NCBI GenBank assembly: GCA_945494785.1
Contig: CALYVN010000008.1
Coordinates: 1 to 42,663, forward strand
Direction: 5' to 3'
From: an uncultured Alistipes sp.
Lineage (GTDB): Bacteria; Bacteroidota; Bacteroidia; Bacteroidales; Rikenellaceae
DNA length: 42,663 bases
Of the stretch, positions 41,790 through 42,663 are shown piece by piece (position 1 is the first letter of the stretch; every line of letters starts with the position of its first letter). The translations under genes were made by a program, and so were the position numbers. The notes under the pieces were generated by a model. That model saw nothing but the letters and a program-made list of their open reading frames with translations. It did no database searches and had not been told where the DNA came from.

Positions 41790-42572
41790 CTATTTGTTCT
41801 TTACACAGCGCACCGACATGCCTGCCAAGACATTGCCGTATGCAACGGTAACTTTTTTGTTCGTCTTGTTATAAGTGGACATCAGCGAATAGTACTGATA
41901 GTTCGTTATAACGTTGTCGGTATTCTTCTTTACCTGATAGCAGGTCGAACCGAGTACATACGAGAGCGCACCAACGGCATCCTCGTAGGTAGTGCAAAGG
42001 TAGGCACCTGTACCCGTAAGGGTCGTTTTGTTGCGGATTCCGACGAACGTCCAATTGAAACCATCGGCATTGAGCGCGTCGATTGATGCACCCTTGATGT
42101 CGGCATCGTAATAAGGAGCGTTAGGGTTGGTCAGTTCGCCGGTGGAGTTATGACCTACCAAACCCGTGAGTTCGGCATTGGTCGGGATGTGCCAACCTTT
42201 CGGGCAGATACCCTGCTTGCCCTCGAACGAATAGGCGTTCTCCTCGGTAATCTCATCCACACCGAAGGCGGTGGCGCAATCGTAAAGCAGGCCTTTGCTC
42301 TCGACAAGCGTTGCATCTGCCACCTTGTCTGCACCTGCGGGATACCAAATGCCCGCATCTTCGGTATAGTCGCTCGATACCTTCTTGCCTTCCGGAATGT
42401 AACGCAGATTCTCTGCCATCCAAGTATTGCCGTCGGCAAGCGTAACGAGGTTGTAGGTTACGCCGCCATAGACGAGTTTGGTCGGATCTTTCGGCGCTTC
42501 GCCGTTGTCGTCATTGTTGCAGCCGGCGCACAAAAGAGCCGCAGCAACAGCAAAAAATGTCAATTTTTTCAT
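41790..42572 (-). CDS. FISUMP-domain lipoprotein
   Basis: A 260-residue lipoprotein. The signal sequence ends in the lipobox LLCAGC with the modified Cys at 18, followed by NNDDNGE, an acidic linker. Residues ~35-258 form a FISUMP (Fibrobacter succinogenes major paralogous) domain: GGVTYNLVTLADGNTWMAEN, then LRYIPEGKK, GLLYDCATAF, GICPKGWHIPTNAELTGLVG, DGFNWTFVGIR and the closing VRCVKNK. These domains are common on Bacteroidota surface and periplasmic proteins; the function is unknown, with a C-type-lectin-like fold suspected. It is the gene just upstream of the S46 peptidase on the same strand and is preceded within 39 bp by the tail of an apparent barrel gene. Confidence 0.9.
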   Translation of the reverse strand: MKKLTFFAVAAALLCAGCNNDDNGEAPKDPTKLVYGGVTYNLVTLADGNTWMAENLRYIPEGKKVSSDYTEDAGIWYPAGADKVADATLVESKGLLYDCATAFGVDEITEENAYSFEGKQGICPKGWHIPTNAELTGLVGHNSTGELTNPNAPYYDADIKGASIDALNADGFNWTFVGIRNKTTLTGTGAYLCTTYEDAVGALSYVLGSTCYQVKKNTDNVITNYQYYSLMSTYNKTNKKVTVAYGNVLAGMSVRCVKNK

Positions 42573-42611
42573 AGACTGTCTGTTTTAATAAGTTAATGAT
42601 ATAATGTTTTG

Positions 42612-42663
42612 TTAAAATCTGTAACCTGCCGATAATCGGACAGTTGCTCTGTTCTTTCCTAAC
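42612..42663 (-). CDS. C-terminal end of an outer-membrane protein (partial at window edge)
   Basis: On the minus strand, 42662-42612 reads as 16 codons and a TAA stop, ending RLSAGYRF. A short amphipathic strand ending in a C-terminal Phe is the hallmark of outer-membrane barrel proteins recognised by the BAM machinery. The stretch is too short for any family call. The next gene on this strand (FISUMP lipoprotein) starts 39 bp later, so the three genes may be one operon. The match rests on 17 codons, so it could be chance. Confidence 0.5.
   Translation of the reverse strand, partial: LGKNRATVRLSAGYRF

Overview
The window reads as a chromosomal segment of a Bacteroidota organism, most likely order Bacteroidales and plausibly Alistipes or another Rikenellaceae member. 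This is judged from gene content, not from a database search. The supporting signs are moderate-to-high GC coding DNA, Bacteroidota-type promoters (TTTG, about 20 bp, TAnnTTTG), few strong Shine-Dalgarno sequences, a B-type fumarate reductase/succinate dehydrogenase (cytochrome b, flavoprotein, iron-sulfur), an S46 dipeptidyl-peptidase, a FISUMP lipoprotein, a DUF5723 protein and a CarboxypepD_reg/TonB-type barrel. No tRNA, rRNA, CRISPR array, prophage or insertion sequence was seen.

Layout. 51-11206: mfd, coaX, an outer-membrane porin-like protein, a TPR protein, LptC, a CNNM/CBS membrane protein and a PpiD/SurA-like foldase, all on the plus strand; this is mainly an envelope-biogenesis cluster. 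11207-12197: a DUF2089 zinc-ribbon protein and a Yip1-like membrane protein behind a good promoter. 12198-13787: a short palindromic repeat, then two minus-strand genes (a secreted protein and a small Cys-rich membrane protein). 13950-20926: trkA, a deoxynucleoside kinase, an RsmF-like rRNA methyltransferase, a MerR regulator, a Nif3-like protein, a coiled-coil zinc-ribbon protein and rmuC. 20957-21496: 5-formyl-THF cyclo-ligase (minus). 21608-25047: the frd/sdh operon. 25183-28062: a large outer-membrane barrel. 28224-31974: DUF5723 plus a giant lipoprotein (minus). 32176-33999: uvrC. 34066-34963: RidA and a C_GCAxxG_C_C protein (minus). 35055-38012: a receiver/ATP-grasp fusion. 38157-39270: an OB-fold-like periplasmic protein and a PepSY-type membrane protein. 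39271-39642: tandem ~130-bp repeats. 39643-42572: S46 peptidase and FISUMP lipoprotein (minus). The far right edge holds the last codons of what looks like an outer-membrane barrel protein.

Most genes are housekeeping or conserved Bacteroidota genes. I found no convincing new defence or mobile system. The items most worth a second look are the receiver/PEP-synthase-like ATP-grasp fusion, which lacks a phosphohistidine domain; the palindromic repeat family sitting between convergent genes at 12.2 and 39.3 kb; the OB-fold/PepSY pair; the small Cys-rich membrane protein; and a possible leaderless transcript for the deoxynucleoside kinase.
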